The notes beneath the pieces were generated by a model. It was not told where the DNA came from, did not search any database, and worked only from the letters and a program-made list of their open reading frames with translations. A stretch of DNA of 64,000 nt from Campylorhamphus procurvoides. Its lineage: Eukaryota > Chordata > Aves > Passeriformes > Dendrocolaptidae. How positions within the stretch are numbered: the stretch's first letter is position 1; every line of letters begins with the position of its first letter. The position numbers were made by a program, and so were the translations under genes. The stretch spans positions 276,895 to 340,894 of the forward strand of contig WBMV01005000.1 in the NCBI GenBank assembly GCA_013396655.1. The letters run 5' to 3'. This document shows positions 62,996 through 64,000 of the stretch, in pieces.

Positions 62996-64000
62996 TCTAT
63001 TTGAAAGAAATCAAGGAACAGAAATATTAATTTTCAGAACTCTTTGACATTACAGTGCACCTATAGAATGCACAAAAGCCAGCAAGCAATCAATTTATAG
63101 TTTTTTTGCCAGCAGTGATCCTGTGGAAATATTGAGAAAACAGGCTATGATATTTTCTGAAGACTATTTTATTTGTCATCCATAAATATATGGCTTATGG
63201 GGTTCACACAGGATTGTTGTAGGTCAACTTTCTAAGGAAGACCTTAGCATTCTTACAATGTTGCTCATGAGAAAAGCAGCAAATATTGGTGGAATCAAAT
63301 GTCAGACATTAGCCCCAAGTCTTTTTTCTCTCTTTTTTTTTTTTTTTTTCTTTTTTTAATCTGTACTCAGAACCAATCAAAAGCTCAGATCTATCCTGGT
63401 GACACATAAACTGAAAGTAAAATTTGGAATAAAAAACAAATCTGACATGTAATTTAGACTAGCCCAAATCTTACAGTTTACAATAAAACCTCTTCAGTTG
63501 CTCAGTATTTTGGACTCTGAAGTCTTCTTTTTAATGTTAGAGGTTTGAAGTTTAGATAAAAGATTTCATTCCAAAGAATGAGCTTTTTTCTCTTAATGAA
63601 CTATACAGAACTGGACATTTAAAAAAGGATTCATTCTCTAAAAATAACAGCAACGAAAGCTAAAGTCTTTTTCTAAGCATTAGTTGTATCATTTGAGTTA
63701 TATTCAGCAGAAAGAGGGAATTATTAATTCCATTCTATTAAGCACTGATTGACCTAATTTTGAACCCTGCAGAGTTTCGATTGTCTGTTTTCAAGAATAA
63801 TTAATGCTTACTGAAACAAAAAATTGTTTCAAGGATTTTCAAGAGAAATAAAAGTGTATATAATAGAAGAAAAACAGTGGGCATGCTTTAATTAGTCCAA
63901 TATGTTGCAGAAGATCTTGATTATTGTGTATATGTTCAGTGGGGCATGGTGATGCAACTCCAGGGAGAAAGAACACCAAAGTCAAGCTGTCATGAAAAAA
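62996..64000. other. Unique AT-rich DNA, poly-T tract
   Basis: Nothing recognisable apart from a T-rich run at 63321-63357 (17 consecutive Ts at 63333-63349). Confidence 0.5.

Noticed and set aside
1..64000. tRNA, rRNA, snRNA genes, CRISPR arrays, bacterial-type operons
   Set aside because: No cloverleaf with intact A and B boxes, no regularly spaced repeats, and no ribosome-binding-site/ORF organisation were seen; the sequence is vertebrate.

Overview
The window looks like vertebrate, and specifically avian, nuclear DNA. It is AT-rich and has no supportable protein-coding gene, RNA gene, CpG island or CRISPR array. The bird assignment rests on several 3'-end copies of CR1 LINEs (with the characteristic ATTCTATGATTCT-type tail and C-terminal reverse-transcriptase ORF remnants) and on several long terminal repeats (LTRs) of avian endogenous retrovirus type. 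Every long open frame is either unrecognisable, short enough to be expected by chance in 64 kb, or lies on or antisense to a repeat. I read the window as a piece of a large intron or gene desert.

Layout: 1-3767 is unique AT-rich DNA with one suspicious ~400 bp direct duplication split by a single N (1387-2182). 3768-4558 is a solo LTR with a perfect 6-bp target duplication, abutting a CR1 tail. 4559-13435 is mostly featureless, with a weak exon-like frame near 5.7 kb. 13436-14058 is the longest CR1 remnant. 14059-23794 is unique. 23795-23996 is CR1. 24645-25261 is an LTR with matching flanks. 30338-30609 is CR1 with an intact C-terminal frame. 33654-33767 is CR1. 46101-46475 is a probable LTR on the minus strand. 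48645-49229 is CR1 on the minus strand. 54279-54856 is an LTR. 56645-56710 is a short CR1 scrap. 62463-62995 is an LTR on the plus strand. Between these lie AT-rich unique sequence, microsatellites and recurrent A/C-rich (CAAAA/CCAAA-like) low-complexity tracts.

No genes act together here. The repeats are independent insertions, and at most some unique AT-rich, TAAT-rich segments could be regulatory conserved elements. The main technical observation is that two of the three ambiguous-base sites (1789, 4353) are flanked by duplicated sequence, which suggests unmerged contig overlaps rather than biology. I found no convincing previously undescribed system. The best leads are an unexplained 38-nt repeated motif ~900 bp apart (50696 and 51596), a perfect 14-bp-arm palindrome at 19245-19273, and the candidate minus-strand LTR near 46.1 kb.
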